NCBI GenBank assembly: GCA_963925495.1
Contig: CAWUST010000041.1
Location: 31,846 to 95,845 of the forward strand
Origin: UBA2108 sp963925495
Lineage (GTDB): Bacteria > Bacteroidota > Bacteroidia > Flavobacteriales_G > Salibacteraceae
Reading direction: 5' to 3'
DNA length: 64,000 nt
Both the position numbers and the translations under genes were made by a program. The notes beneath the pieces were generated by a model. That model saw nothing but the letters and a program-made list of their open reading frames with translations. It had not been told where the DNA came from and did not search any database. Positions 53,028 to 62,253 of the stretch are shown here, in pieces (positions within the stretch are counted from its first letter, which is position 1; each line of letters starts with the position of its first letter).

Positions 53028-53738
53028 TTGCAAGAGGTTTTATTTGAAGATTTAGGATTAATTGATTACCAAAAAGCATGGGATTATCAAGAAAAATTGA
53101 ATCAAGATTCTGTTCAAATAAAGTTAAATAAAAGAAAAGACCCAGAACTCAGTTTAGTAACCCATCACCGCTTATTGTTCTGCGAGCATCCTTTAGTTTA
53201 TACACTTGGTAAAAGTGGCTCCATGGATAATTTGAAGCTCAATGAAAACGAACTTGAAGAAATTTCAGCCACATTTTACAAAATAAATAGGGGAGGAGAC
53301 ATCACTCTTCATGGTCCGGGGCAATTGGTAGTTTACCCTATTTTCGATTTAGAAAAATTCTATACAGATATTCACCGTTTTTTAAGAGAATTAGAACAAG
53401 CTGTTATTCTTATGTTAGCTGAATTTGGAATATTGGCTGGTCGCTATTCTGGCTATACCGGTGTTTGGATTGATCCTACAGATGAATCTAAAGCTAGAAA
53501 AATTTGCGCAATGGGAATTCGATGTTCTCGCTGGGTCACCATGCATGGTATAGCTTTAAATGTAAATAATGACCTCAGCTATTTCGATAATATTATTCCG
53601 TGTGGTATTGATGATAAGGGCGTAACATCCATATCAAAAGAGTTAGGAAAAGAGGTTGAAATGCAAAAAGTAAAAGATGTATTAAAGAGTAAACTAGCTG
53701 AAGTTTTTAAGTATAATCACCCAACTGAATTATCTTAG
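53028..53738 (+). CDS. lipB: Lipoyl(octanoyl) transferase
   Basis: The 236-residue enzyme moves octanoyl from acyl carrier protein to lipoate-dependent enzymes. Motifs are PLVYTLGKSG, INRGGDITLHGPGQLVVYPI, KICAMGIRCSRWVTMHGIALNV (with the catalytic Lys) and IIPCGI (the catalytic Cys). The start is a TTG at 53028, 3 bases after the previous stop; the first in-frame ATG is 65 codons later and would remove essential residues, so a non-ATG start is required. Confidence 0.95.
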   Translation: MQEVLFEDLGLIDYQKAWDYQEKLNQDSVQIKLNKRKDPELSLVTHHRLLFCEHPLVYTLGKSGSMDNLKLNENELEEISATFYKINRGGDITLHGPGQLVVYPIFDLEKFYTDIHRFLRELEQAVILMLAEFGILAGRYSGYTGVWIDPTDESKARKICAMGIRCSRWVTMHGIALNVNNDLSYFDNIIPCGIDDKGVTSISKELGKEVEMQKVKDVLKSKLAEVFKYNHPTELS

Positions 53739-53742
53739 CTTT

Positions 53743-54903
53743 ATGGAAATAAAGAAAGTAAATAAATTTCGAATTGTTTTAGCGGTTTTATTTGGGCTGC
53801 ACTTGCTCTTAGTATTTACCGGGAATAGACATATTTACCCAACCTTGCAAAACACAATATTAAAAGGAAGGTTAGGGCCTGAAATAGATGAATATGAGGT
53901 TTTTGAAAATCGAATAGTAAAGTCAGAGAATCATGAAGCTTGGGAAGAAATTTCCGATAAAAAGAAACTAAATCAAATAGAAATTGACCTGCATGAAAAA
54001 CTTAAGTCAGTTGCTTTTGTTGTTGTAAGAAATAATAAAGTGTGTTTTGAGGAGTATTGGGATGGGTATAATGAGGATAGTAGAAGCAATTCTTTTTCAA
54101 TGGCGAAAAGTTTTGTAAGTATGGCGATAGGAGCTGCACTTCAAGATGGTTCTATAAAATCTGTAGATCAAACAATTAGCGATTTTATACCTGATTTTAA
54201 GGGTGGTGAAAACGTGACTATTCGAGATTTATTAGTCATGAGTTCGGGAATTAATTTTGATGAAAATTATATAAATCCATTTGCATATCCCGCTCGAGCT
54301 AACTATGGAAATGATCTTTGGAATCTTACCTTGGGTTATACATGCACTGGAGAAGCCAATAGAGAATTCAAGTACTTAAGTGGAAATACCCAATTATTAT
54401 CTTTTGTATTAAAGGAAGCAACAGGAAAAACAGTTTCGGAGTATTTTTCTGAAAAAATTTGGTCTAAAATTGGAACAAAAAATGATGCATTATGGAGCTT
54501 GGATAAGAAAGATGGTTTTGAAAAAGCATTTTGCTGTTTTAATAGCAATGCACTTGATTTTGCGCGATTAGGAAAACTTTATATAGATTCAGGTAAATAC
54601 AAGGGAGAACAACTTGTGCCAGCATGGTATGTGTCTGAATCCATTCAAGAGTCAGGTATTGTGGAAAGCAATGGGGTTCCATGTATTAGATATGGATACC
54701 AATGGTGGCTTACAAAATATGAGGGTAAAAAAGTGTTTTATGCTCGAGGCATTTTAGGTCAATATATTGTTGCCATACCGGAAGACAATTTAATAATTTG
54801 TAGATTAGGACATAAAAGGATTGAACCAAAAGGACTTAATGCGCCGGGAGAATTGCACGCTTATATAAACATGGCATATCGACTTTCAGAAGGAGTTGAA
54901 TAG
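53743..54903 (+). CDS. Serine hydrolase, beta-lactamase/NylB-like
   Basis: The 386-residue protein has an N-terminal membrane anchor or signal (FRIVLAVLFGLHLLLVF). The beta-lactamase-fold active site includes SFSMAKSFVSMAIGAAL (SxxK nucleophile), EFKYLSGNTQLL (Tyr) and ARGILGQYIVAIPE for the third element. The overall pattern (DLLVMSSGINFDENY, DFARLGKLYIDSGKYKGEQLVPAWYV) is closest to 6-aminohexanoate-oligomer hydrolase NylB-type enzymes. The natural substrate is unknown; peptidase or esterase activity on the envelope side is likely. It starts 4 bases after lipB. Confidence 0.88.
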   Translation: MEIKKVNKFRIVLAVLFGLHLLLVFTGNRHIYPTLQNTILKGRLGPEIDEYEVFENRIVKSENHEAWEEISDKKKLNQIEIDLHEKLKSVAFVVVRNNKVCFEEYWDGYNEDSRSNSFSMAKSFVSMAIGAALQDGSIKSVDQTISDFIPDFKGGENVTIRDLLVMSSGINFDENYINPFAYPARANYGNDLWNLTLGYTCTGEANREFKYLSGNTQLLSFVLKEATGKTVSEYFSEKIWSKIGTKNDALWSLDKKDGFEKAFCCFNSNALDFARLGKLYIDSGKYKGEQLVPAWYVSESIQESGIVESNGVPCIRYGYQWWLTKYEGKKVFYARGILGQYIVAIPEDNLIICRLGHKRIEPKGLNAPGELHAYINMAYRLSEGVE

Positions 54904-54920
54904 CTAATCAACAATTAGCT
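54902..54920. terminator. Short hairpin between convergent stops
   Basis: AGCTAAT at 54902-54908 and ATTAGCT at 54914-54920 form a 7-bp perfect stem around CAACA and span the two convergent stop codons, which are only 11 bases apart. No T run follows, so termination is uncertain. Confidence 0.4.
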
Positions 54921-56516
54921 TTCGAGAGCCTCTATAGCCTTTAAAATGGCTTTATTTTTTTCATTAAGGACAGGAAAATAGCCTAAATCACCATGGATAT
55001 TTCTTCCAATTCCAGCTTTTAAACGAAACATTATTTGAGCTCTAGAATGTGCAGCACCCAAATTATCTTTTTTTATTCCCTTACTTTCCGCAAACGAATA
55101 AAAGAGCTCTTCAACTTCAGGCTTTATTTGAAAATTTTCTACAAAATCTGAGGGATTTCCAAAAGCTAACAATTTCTTCCTGTTTTTGTCGGTGTAGTCG
55201 AAACAAAATTGATAAAACAACCCTCGATAATACAATTTTGACAAGTAAATACTGGCACCGGCAGTATCAAGTGGAACAAATTGATCGGGCATAATTCCAC
55301 CACCGCCGTAAACTATTTTTCCGCCCGCAGTAGAAAAAGGAATAGAGTCTTCTAGTTCTATATTGGTTGCATCTTCAAGTTCTCCATTCTCTATACGAGC
55401 GCGTAATTGTTCGTGGTATGCTTTAGTTCCGTTTTCATAGGACCGTTGTATACACCTTCCAGTTGGAGTATAATATCTAGCTATGGTGAGGCGCGTAGCA
55501 CTGCCATCGGGCCACATGTTTTGCTCTTGAACCAATCCTTTTCCAAAAGACCTTCTACCAATGATAGAACCTCGGTCATTGTCTTGAATTGCGCCTGCCA
55601 CGATTTCGCTAGCCGAAGCCGAATTTTCATCAATCAAAATAACAAGTTTCACGGATTCTAGCTCACCGTTTCTGGTAGCAAAATATTCTTCTTTATCTCT
55701 AGCGCGACCCTCTGTATAAACAATTAGTTTCCCATTATCTAAAAATTCATCAGTAATATTTATGGCGGCTTGCATATAACCACCTCCGTTTCCTCTTAAA
55801 TCTAATATCAGTTTGGTCATTCCCTGATCAAGTAATTTGCTTGTTTGGGCTGTAAATTCGTCATATGTAGTTTTTGCAAAACGGGATATTTTCACATAAC
55901 CAATTTTTGGAGTCACCATATAGCCAACGTCTACGCTATAAATCGGAATTTTATCTCTAACAATTGTAAAATCTAAAACTTGGTTTTTTTGATTTCTAAC
56001 TACACTTAGATTTACTTCAGTTCCACTTTTTCCTTTTAAAAGTTTCATAACTTTGGCGTTTGATATACCTACGCCTGCCACCAATTCAGAATCGACATTT
56101 ACAATCCTATCGCCAGCCCTAAGCCCAACTTTTTCGGAAGGACCACCACTTATTGGATCAATTATTACGATTGTATCTTTTTGAATACTGAACTGAACAC
56201 CAATTCCATCAAAACTTCCTTCTAGTGGTTCGTTCATTGCTTTTATGTCGGAAGCAGATATGTAATAGCTATGTGGATCCAGCTTTTGAAGCATAAACTC
56301 AATGGTTTCATTCACCAAGTACTCTCGGTCCATGCTGTCAACATATTCTTGTTCTATGTAATCTAAAATTTGATTTACCTTATTGATTTGATTGGCATAA
56401 GAAAACATTTTGCCATTTCCATTTGAGTTTACATTTTTGAAGGAACCCAAATAAAATCCACCAATAAACACAATTGATAAAATAATAGGAAGAATACTAG
56501 ATTTCAATAGTTTCAT
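54915..56516 (-). CDS. S41 family C-terminal processing peptidase
   Basis: The 533-residue protein has an N-terminal signal anchor (LPIILSIVFIGGFYLGSF). A PDZ domain covers about 85-165 (GIGVQFSIQKDTIVIIDPISGGPSEKVGLRAGDRIV). The S41 catalytic core has GYVKISRFAKTTYDEF, LDLRGNGGGYMQAAI, the nucleophile in ILIDENSASASEIVAGAI and the Lys in GRRSFGKGLVQ. It cleaves the C-terminus of periplasmic or exported proteins. The C-terminal 130 residues (FCFDYTDKNRKKLLAFG onward) are a family-specific extension. Confidence 0.95.
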   Translation of the reverse strand: MKLLKSSILPIILSIVFIGGFYLGSFKNVNSNGNGKMFSYANQINKVNQILDYIEQEYVDSMDREYLVNETIEFMLQKLDPHSYYISASDIKAMNEPLEGSFDGIGVQFSIQKDTIVIIDPISGGPSEKVGLRAGDRIVNVDSELVAGVGISNAKVMKLLKGKSGTEVNLSVVRNQKNQVLDFTIVRDKIPIYSVDVGYMVTPKIGYVKISRFAKTTYDEFTAQTSKLLDQGMTKLILDLRGNGGGYMQAAINITDEFLDNGKLIVYTEGRARDKEEYFATRNGELESVKLVILIDENSASASEIVAGAIQDNDRGSIIGRRSFGKGLVQEQNMWPDGSATRLTIARYYTPTGRCIQRSYENGTKAYHEQLRARIENGELEDATNIELEDSIPFSTAGGKIVYGGGGIMPDQFVPLDTAGASIYLSKLYYRGLFYQFCFDYTDKNRKKLLAFGNPSDFVENFQIKPEVEELFYSFAESKGIKKDNLGAAHSRAQIMFRLKAGIGRNIHGDLGYFPVLNEKNKAILKAIEALES

Positions 56517-56612
56517 AGAAATGCGAATGTAAGAAAATTGGTTTTTTGGTATTCATAAAAATTGTGATGCAAAATGAGATTGAAAATTGGAATTTGTTTT
56601 TATTGAATTGTT

Positions 56613-56855
56613 CTAAGAGTTTGCTCGGAGTTCATAAACATACCATGAATCGGATCGTTCTACCCATCCGTAGAAATTAAATATTTTTATCCAATCTGGA
56701 AACGAAGTATAAATAAGTTCATATTTTGCGGCAAAATCGCTGTTTTTTGGTTTTTGATTAAAAACAACCAAAGTGGTTTTGTTATCTCTGAACGCCTGTG
56801 TACCAGAAGAGTCGCTATTTAAGATTGTAAGGTTTTTTCTTTTATCTGCATTTGT
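56613..56855 (-). pseudogene. 5'-truncated glycosyltransferase-like fragment
   Basis: The minus strand is open for 80 codons between a TAA (56856-56858) and a TAG (56613-56615). It reads DKRKNLTILNSDSSGT, FRDNKTTLVVFNQKPKNSDF, AAKYELIYTSFPDWIKIF and GWVERSDSWYVYELRA. The pattern resembles the C-terminal soluble tail of Bacteroidota GT39/ArnT-like membrane glycosyltransferases. There is no start codon before the middle of the frame, and the upstream sequence is the end of the polyprenyl synthase gene, so the membrane part is missing. It is most likely a remnant left by a deletion. The family assignment is tentative. Confidence 0.55.
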
Positions 56856-56885
56856 TTACTTATGAAAAGAAATGTTCAAGAAGGA

Positions 56886-57872
56886 TTAAATCTGTCTAAC
56901 CATTAAATTTTCGGCAAACCCTTTTAATATTTCTTTCTTCGAATCCTCAATCTCAATTGTGCTTAATGCAATACCAGCTGAAAGATAGTAGCGATTCATT
57001 TCAGCTTTAGCTGAGGACTTCACATCTAAGTCATCAAAAATTGATTGTACCAAGTTAATCTTTTCATCATCACCTAAGGTTGAGCTGTAATATGTTGTCG
57101 TCAATTTATTTTTGGTTTTAGTATCAGCTTTATCCAATGCCTTAAGGTAGAGGTAACTCTTTTTTCCGGCTAGGATGTCTCCGCCAATTTGTTTTCCAAA
57201 TTTGTCGGAGTCACCATACAGGTCCAAAATGTCATCTTGGATTTGGAAAGCGATACCAAAGTCTTTTCCGAAATCGTAAATTAAATGTTGGTTATCTTCA
57301 TTTGCACCGGCCATTATCGCTCCCACCCGAAGTGACTCTCCCAGCAATACGGCGGTTTTGAGTTTTATCATGGATAAATAATCAGAAAGCGAAACATCAT
57401 GTGAAGTTTCAAAATTCATATCCATTTGCTGTCCTTCGCACACTTTTATAGCTGTCTTGTTAAAGTTTGAAAGCAAATTTTCGAGTGTTCCAGGTGCTAG
57501 TTTCGATGAACTTTTTTGAAGGTATTGGTAAGCTAAAATCATCATAGCATCACCGCTTAATATGGCTAAACTAGTGTCCCATTTTTCGTGTACCGTTTTT
57601 TTTCCCCTTCTTAAAGAAGCGTTGTCCATTATATCATCATGCACAAGAGTGAAGTTATGAAAAATCTCAACGGCAATAGCTTGGTTAATAGCGTCATTAG
57701 CATTTCCTCCAAACATTTCACATGCCGCAAGAGTACTTATTGGACGCGCTCTTTTTCCGCCAAATTTTAAAATGTATGAAATAGGTTCGTATAATTCTAT
57801 TGGTTTATTTGAAAACTCAACTAGGCTGAGAGCTTTTTCAAATTTATTATGAAGTTCTTTTACTGATTTCAA
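56886..57872 (-). CDS. Polyprenyl diphosphate synthase
   Basis: The 328-residue all-helical enzyme condenses isopentenyl diphosphate onto an allylic primer. Both aspartate-rich motifs are present: LVHDDIMDNASLRRGKKTVH (first) and AFQIQDDILDLYGD (second), plus GGKRARPI near the N-terminus for substrate binding. Product chain length cannot be read off reliably; geranylgeranyl or longer (quinone side chain) are possible. It lies 10 bases after rfbA and is probably co-transcribed with it. Confidence 0.93.
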   Translation of the reverse strand: MKSVKELHNKFEKALSLVEFSNKPIELYEPISYILKFGGKRARPISTLAACEMFGGNANDAINQAIAVEIFHNFTLVHDDIMDNASLRRGKKTVHEKWDTSLAILSGDAMMILAYQYLQKSSSKLAPGTLENLLSNFNKTAIKVCEGQQMDMNFETSHDVSLSDYLSMIKLKTAVLLGESLRVGAIMAGANEDNQHLIYDFGKDFGIAFQIQDDILDLYGDSDKFGKQIGGDILAGKKSYLYLKALDKADTKTKNKLTTTYYSSTLGDDEKINLVQSIFDDLDVKSSAKAEMNRYYLSAGIALSTIEIEDSKKEILKGFAENLMVRQI

Positions 57873-57882
57873 TGGAATGATT

Positions 57883-58746
57883 TTAACGTTCTAAAAGACT
57901 CAATAAGTATTTACCATAACCACTTTTCACCAGTGGCTCTGAAACTTTTTTTAGTTGCTCGTCATCAATATATTGCATGTGCCAAGCAATTTCTTCGATA
58001 CAAGAAATTTTCATTCCTTGCCTTTTTTCAATTACTGCAACGTATTGGCTAGCTTCATTTAAAGAGTCTATGGTGCCAGTGTCTAACCATGCTGTTCCCC
58101 TGTCTAGAACGGATACCTTGAGACGACCTTGTTTTAAATATTCTTTGTTTATATCAGTTATTTCATATTCGCCTCTTGGAGATGGTTTTAAGTTTTTTGC
58201 AATTTCGACAACACCATTATCGTAAAAATACAATCCCGGTACTGCAAAATGAGATTTCGGGTTTTTTGGTTTTTCTTCAATGGATATTGCAACCTTGTTT
58301 TCATCAAATTCAACTACACCGTATCTTTCTGGGTCTGAAACGTGATAAGCGAAAATAACACCACCATCCGGGTTGTTGCACTTTCTTAAATTGGCGGGTA
58401 ATCCAGTTCCATAAAAAATATTGTCGCCTAAAATTAAGGAAACACTGTCGTTTCCGATAAATTCTTCGCCAATTATAAAAGCTTGAGCAAGTCCATTTGG
58501 TGCTTCTTGCACTTTATATTGAAAATTGCACCCAAGGTTTTCACCATTTCCCAAAAGGCGCTCAAACAATGGTAAATCGTGTGGAGTACTAATAATAAGA
58601 ACGTCTCGAATACCAGCCAGCATAAGCAAAGAAAGCGGGTAGTAAATCATTGGCTTATCGTAAATTGGCATTAGTTGTTTACTTACGGCTAAAGTAAGTG
58701 GATGAAGTCTAGTTCCTGATCCTCCAGCTAGAATAATTCCTTTCAT
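57883..58746 (-). CDS. rfbA: Glucose-1-phosphate thymidylyltransferase
   Basis: The 287-residue enzyme makes dTDP-glucose, the first step to dTDP-rhamnose and other surface sugars. Motifs are the nucleotide-binding MKGIILAGGSGTRLHPLT, KQLMPIYDKPMIYYPLS, LILGDNIFYG, SIEEKPKNPKSHFAVPGLYFYD and DRGTAWLDTGT. Length is that of RmlA. No rfbB, rfbC or rfbD is in the window. A perfect -7 element sits 20 bases upstream of the ATG. Confidence 0.96.
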   Translation of the reverse strand: MKGIILAGGSGTRLHPLTLAVSKQLMPIYDKPMIYYPLSLLMLAGIRDVLIISTPHDLPLFERLLGNGENLGCNFQYKVQEAPNGLAQAFIIGEEFIGNDSVSLILGDNIFYGTGLPANLRKCNNPDGGVIFAYHVSDPERYGVVEFDENKVAISIEEKPKNPKSHFAVPGLYFYDNGVVEIAKNLKPSPRGEYEITDINKEYLKQGRLKVSVLDRGTAWLDTGTIDSLNEASQYVAVIEKRQGMKISCIEEIAWHMQYIDDEQLKKVSEPLVKSGYGKYLLSLLER

Positions 58747-58766
58747 ATTAAAAACAATTTGGGCGG

Positions 58767-58774
58767 CAAATGTA
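58767..58774 (-). promoter_or_regulatory. -7 element TACATTTG of rfbA
   Basis: Perfect TAnnTTTG on the minus strand, 20 bases before the ATG at 58746. Confidence 0.55.
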
Positions 58775-58855
58775 TTAACTTGATTGGCATAATTAATAAC
58801 TTGGTTTTCGAAATCATTTTCAAACTTTAAGACTTAATTGCCAGTTCCGAAATCT

Positions 58856-58863
58856 TATTTTTG
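58856..58863 (+). promoter_or_regulatory. -7 element TATTTTTG of aldehyde dehydrogenase gene
   Basis: Perfect TAnnTTTG, 18 bases before the ATG at 58882. The TTG that opens the longest frame (58861) lies inside this element, which supports the ATG as start. Confidence 0.55.
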
Positions 58864-58881
58864 TTTTTCAAACTTTTGGGT

Positions 58882-60327
58882 ATGTTTAAATTAGAGAATT
58901 ATATAAATGGAGAACTTCGGGCTCCTGAATCTGGCAATTATATTGACAATTTCGATCCTTCAAATGGAAAGGTTTATTCTCTAATTCCAGACTCTGATAA
59001 TAGCGATGTAGAATTGGCTGTTCAGGCAGCTAAAGCCGCATTTCCAACGTGGTCGAATACCCCAAAAGAAAAACGAGCGGATATTATGCTGAAAATTGTA
59101 GATCTCATACATCGAGACTACAATAAACTGGCTGAAGCGGAATCAAGAGATAATGGAAAACCAGTATGGTTAGCCAAAAAAGTTGACATTGCTAGAGCAG
59201 CTTCTAACATTAAGTTTTTTGCCACAGGAATTATGCATTTTGCTTCTGAGGCACACATGATGGAAGATAAAGCCATTAACTATACTCGCAGAGACCCCAT
59301 TGGAGTTGTGGGCTGTATTTCTCCTTGGAATTTACCACTCTATCTATTTACATGGAAAATCGCTCCGGCGTTAGCCACGGGTAACTGTGTTGTTGCAAAA
59401 CCTTCTGAAATAACTCCAATGACAGCTTATTTGCTTTCTGAGCTTTGCATAGAAGCCGGCCTTCCGAAAGGAGTATTGAATTTAGTCCATGGTTTGGGGC
59501 CAAAAGTAGGAGCATCCATTACTGAACATCCTACTATTAAAGCTATTTCGTTTACTGGCGGAACTTCAACAGGAGCTCAAATTGCTAAAGTTGCAGCTCC
59601 AATGTTTAAGAAGCTATCTTTGGAATTGGGAGGTAAGAACCCAAATATAATTTTCGACGATTGTAATTTTGATAAAATGTTGGCGACCACTTTGGCTTCT
59701 TCATTTGCTAACCAAGGTCAAATTTGTTTATGTGGTTCAAGGATATTTATTCAAAGAGGTATTTATGATAAATTTAAAACAGCGTTTGTAGAAAAGGTGA
59801 GCAAACGAAAAGTGAGTTTTCCTTCCGATCCGGATGCTAAACTTGGAGCAATCGTTTCTAAACCACACTTGGAAAAAGTACTTTCTTATATTCAATTGGC
59901 CAAAGAAGAAGGGGGAACGATTTTAACCGGTGGTAATCAAGTCATTTTGGATGGAGAGTACGCAGAAGGATACTACTTAGAGCCTACTGTGATTGAAGGT
60001 TTATCTTACGACTGCAGAACTAACCAAGAAGAGATATTTGGACCTGTTGTTACTATAACTCCTTTTGACACGGAAGAAGAAGTTTTAATGATGGCTAACT
60101 CTACGGATTATGGTTTGGCTGCAACTGTTTGGACCGAAGATTTAACTCGGGCGCATCGGTTTGCTAATAATATTCACATGGGCATTGTGTGGATCAACTG
60201 CTGGTTGGTTCGCGATTTACGAACCCCATTTGGAGGGGTTAAGAATTCAGGCGTAGGACGCGAAGGAGGATTTGAAGCGTTTAAATTTTTCACCGAACCC
60301 AAGAATGTTTGTATAAGTTTGAAGTAG
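58882..60327 (+). CDS. NAD-dependent aldehyde dehydrogenase, aminomuconic-semialdehyde type
   Basis: The 481-residue enzyme has the ALDH catalytic set: GCISPWNLPLYLFTWKIAPAL (with the Asn), SFTGGTSTG (cofactor), LELGGKNPNIIFDDC (general-base Glu) and NQGQICLCGSRIFI (catalytic Cys). The C-terminal INCWLVRDLRTPFGGVKNSGVGREGGFEAFKFFTE and the GQICLCGSRIF variant are features of the ALDH8/hydroxymuconic- and 2-aminomuconic-semialdehyde dehydrogenase group. A role in tryptophan/3-hydroxyanthranilate breakdown is inferred. Other genes of that pathway are not adjacent, so this substrate is unproven. Confidence 0.9.
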   Translation: MFKLENYINGELRAPESGNYIDNFDPSNGKVYSLIPDSDNSDVELAVQAAKAAFPTWSNTPKEKRADIMLKIVDLIHRDYNKLAEAESRDNGKPVWLAKKVDIARAASNIKFFATGIMHFASEAHMMEDKAINYTRRDPIGVVGCISPWNLPLYLFTWKIAPALATGNCVVAKPSEITPMTAYLLSELCIEAGLPKGVLNLVHGLGPKVGASITEHPTIKAISFTGGTSTGAQIAKVAAPMFKKLSLELGGKNPNIIFDDCNFDKMLATTLASSFANQGQICLCGSRIFIQRGIYDKFKTAFVEKVSKRKVSFPSDPDAKLGAIVSKPHLEKVLSYIQLAKEEGGTILTGGNQVILDGEYAEGYYLEPTVIEGLSYDCRTNQEEIFGPVVTITPFDTEEEVLMMANSTDYGLAATVWTEDLTRAHRFANNIHMGIVWINCWLVRDLRTPFGGVKNSGVGREGGFEAFKFFTEPKNVCISLK

Positions 60328-60354
60328 TTTGATTTTGTAGCTTCAAGGCGTTTT

Positions 60355-62067
60355 CTACTGCAAAAACTTTAAATCCTTAACCATCATTTGAAGGCTAATA
60401 TTTCCTTTCCATTCGTTTTCTTCAATGGTGTAGAGTAAATCGAAAGATTCTTTGTTTTTAATTCTATCGGCATATTCTCCCATTCCAAAAGCAATTCCAC
60501 TAATATTAAAATCGGGTTTTCCTTGCTGAATCACGTCCAGTTTTAAATGTGACCCATCTCCGACAGCTTTACTCCACTTGGCATTCAATACATTTCTACT
60601 CACAAAAACTGGTTTCATATTGTCGGGTCCAAAGGGGGCGAATTGCTTTATCAGCCTCCAAAATTTAGGTGTAATATCTGAAAAATCAATTTCTTCATCT
60701 ATTTCCAAAGTGGGAATTAGTAATTCTGGATCTATGGTTTTTGAAACGACGTCTTCAAATTTATTTTGAAAACCTTCTACCATTTCTAAATCTAATGTCA
60801 TACCCGCAGCAAAAGAATGTCCGCCATACTGTTCTAAATATTCTTCACATTGTTGCAGCGCATCATGAATGTTGAAGCCTTTTACCGATCTTGCAGAACC
60901 TACCGCTTTACCATTCGATTCGCATAAAACTATTGTAGGTCTATAATAGGATTCCATTAATCGAGAGGCAACAATACCAACGACCCCTTTGTGCCAGTTT
61001 TCGGAATAAAGAACAGTAGACTTCTGTTCTTGCATTCCATTATCTTCAATAAAGGCTAGAGCTTCTTGTGTTATATTTCTATCTAGTTCTTTTCTTTCTG
61101 TGTTTCTTTTTTCAAGAACATCAGTTGCTTCCTTGGCTATTATATCATCATCAGAAAGAAGCATTTCCACCGCTTTTTTGGCATGTTCTATTCTTCCAGC
61201 AGCATTTATCCTAGGTCCAATTGTAAAAACCAAATCGGTAACACTAAAATGTCCTTTTTTTCCAGTGAGCTCTATAATATTTTCAATGCCTTTTCTTGGC
61301 TTGGAATTTATTTGCTCCATTCCTAAATGCACTAAGGTTCGGTTTTCCTCAGTTAATGGGACGATATCGCAAGCAGACGAAATAGCTACTAAATCCAATA
61401 AAGAATTCCAGCTTGAATCCGATAATTCCAAAGCGGTTGCTAATGCTTGGCAAAGTTTTAGGCCAATTCCACAACCCGATAATTCTTTGTATGGATATTG
61501 GCAATCGGGACGTTTGTGGTCTAAAACTGCCACTGCTCTCGGAATTTCACCATGTGGCAAGTGATGGTCACAAATAATAAAATCTATGTTTTTTTCTGTG
61601 GCGTAGTCAACTTTATCTATTGCACGAATACCACAATCGAGGGCAATTATTAATTTAATTCCACGCTCTTCCGCATAATCAATCCCGTCAAACGATATTC
61701 CATATCCTTCCTTGTATCTATCTGGAATATAATAGTCTATATAATCGGAATAAAATGGCTCAAAAAATTTCACCATTAAAGTTACGGAGGTTGTTCCATC
61801 CACATCGTAATCTCCATAAATGAGAATTTTCTCACCCTCTTCCATGGCTCTTTGAATCCGTTCCACAGCCAAATCCATATCTTTCATTAAAAACGGATCA
61901 TGAAGATCGTCTAAACTTGGTCGGAAAAATTTCTTAGCTTCTTCAAAGGTTTCTATCCCTCGATAAAGAAGCATACGAGCAACTCGCTCATTAATCCCGA
62001 GTTCTTTGATTAAGAGATTTATTTTTTTTGAATCAGGTGTAGGTTGAAATTGCCAGCGATATTCCAT
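60355..62067 (-). CDS. recJ: Single-stranded-DNA-specific exonuclease RecJ
   Basis: The 570-residue nuclease degrades single-stranded DNA 5'-3' in recombination and mismatch repair. DHH-family motifs are IYGDYDVDGTTSV (motif I), LIIALDCGIRAI, FIICDHHLPHGEIP (the DHH motif) and DLVAISSACDIVPL. The DHHA1 domain has GSARSVKGFNIHDAL and YGGHSFAAGMTL; a C-terminal OB domain completes the layout. It is convergent with the aldehyde dehydrogenase gene, with 27 bases between the stops. Confidence 0.96.
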   Translation of the reverse strand: MEYRWQFQPTPDSKKINLLIKELGINERVARMLLYRGIETFEEAKKFFRPSLDDLHDPFLMKDMDLAVERIQRAMEEGEKILIYGDYDVDGTTSVTLMVKFFEPFYSDYIDYYIPDRYKEGYGISFDGIDYAEERGIKLIIALDCGIRAIDKVDYATEKNIDFIICDHHLPHGEIPRAVAVLDHKRPDCQYPYKELSGCGIGLKLCQALATALELSDSSWNSLLDLVAISSACDIVPLTEENRTLVHLGMEQINSKPRKGIENIIELTGKKGHFSVTDLVFTIGPRINAAGRIEHAKKAVEMLLSDDDIIAKEATDVLEKRNTERKELDRNITQEALAFIEDNGMQEQKSTVLYSENWHKGVVGIVASRLMESYYRPTIVLCESNGKAVGSARSVKGFNIHDALQQCEEYLEQYGGHSFAAGMTLDLEMVEGFQNKFEDVVSKTIDPELLIPTLEIDEEIDFSDITPKFWRLIKQFAPFGPDNMKPVFVSRNVLNAKWSKAVGDGSHLKLDVIQQGKPDFNISGIAFGMGEYADRIKNKESFDLLYTIEENEWKGNISLQMMVKDLKFLQ

Positions 62068-62253
62068 TTCTCGAAAGTAAGAAATAAATGAAGCATTAAA
62101 TTAGACACTTATTTTCTTAGTGTTTTACGAAAAAAGAAAAAGAAAGTATATGGCCAGAACGCCTAGTCCAAGAGGAACCAATTTTCATCGGTTGAAGGCA
62201 ATGGAAATGCACTAATCCAATGAAATCTCAAAAAAATTAAAAATGATTTTGGT

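Noticed and set aside
61100..61564. Plus-strand 154-codon frame inside recJ
   Set aside because: Antisense shadow of recJ.
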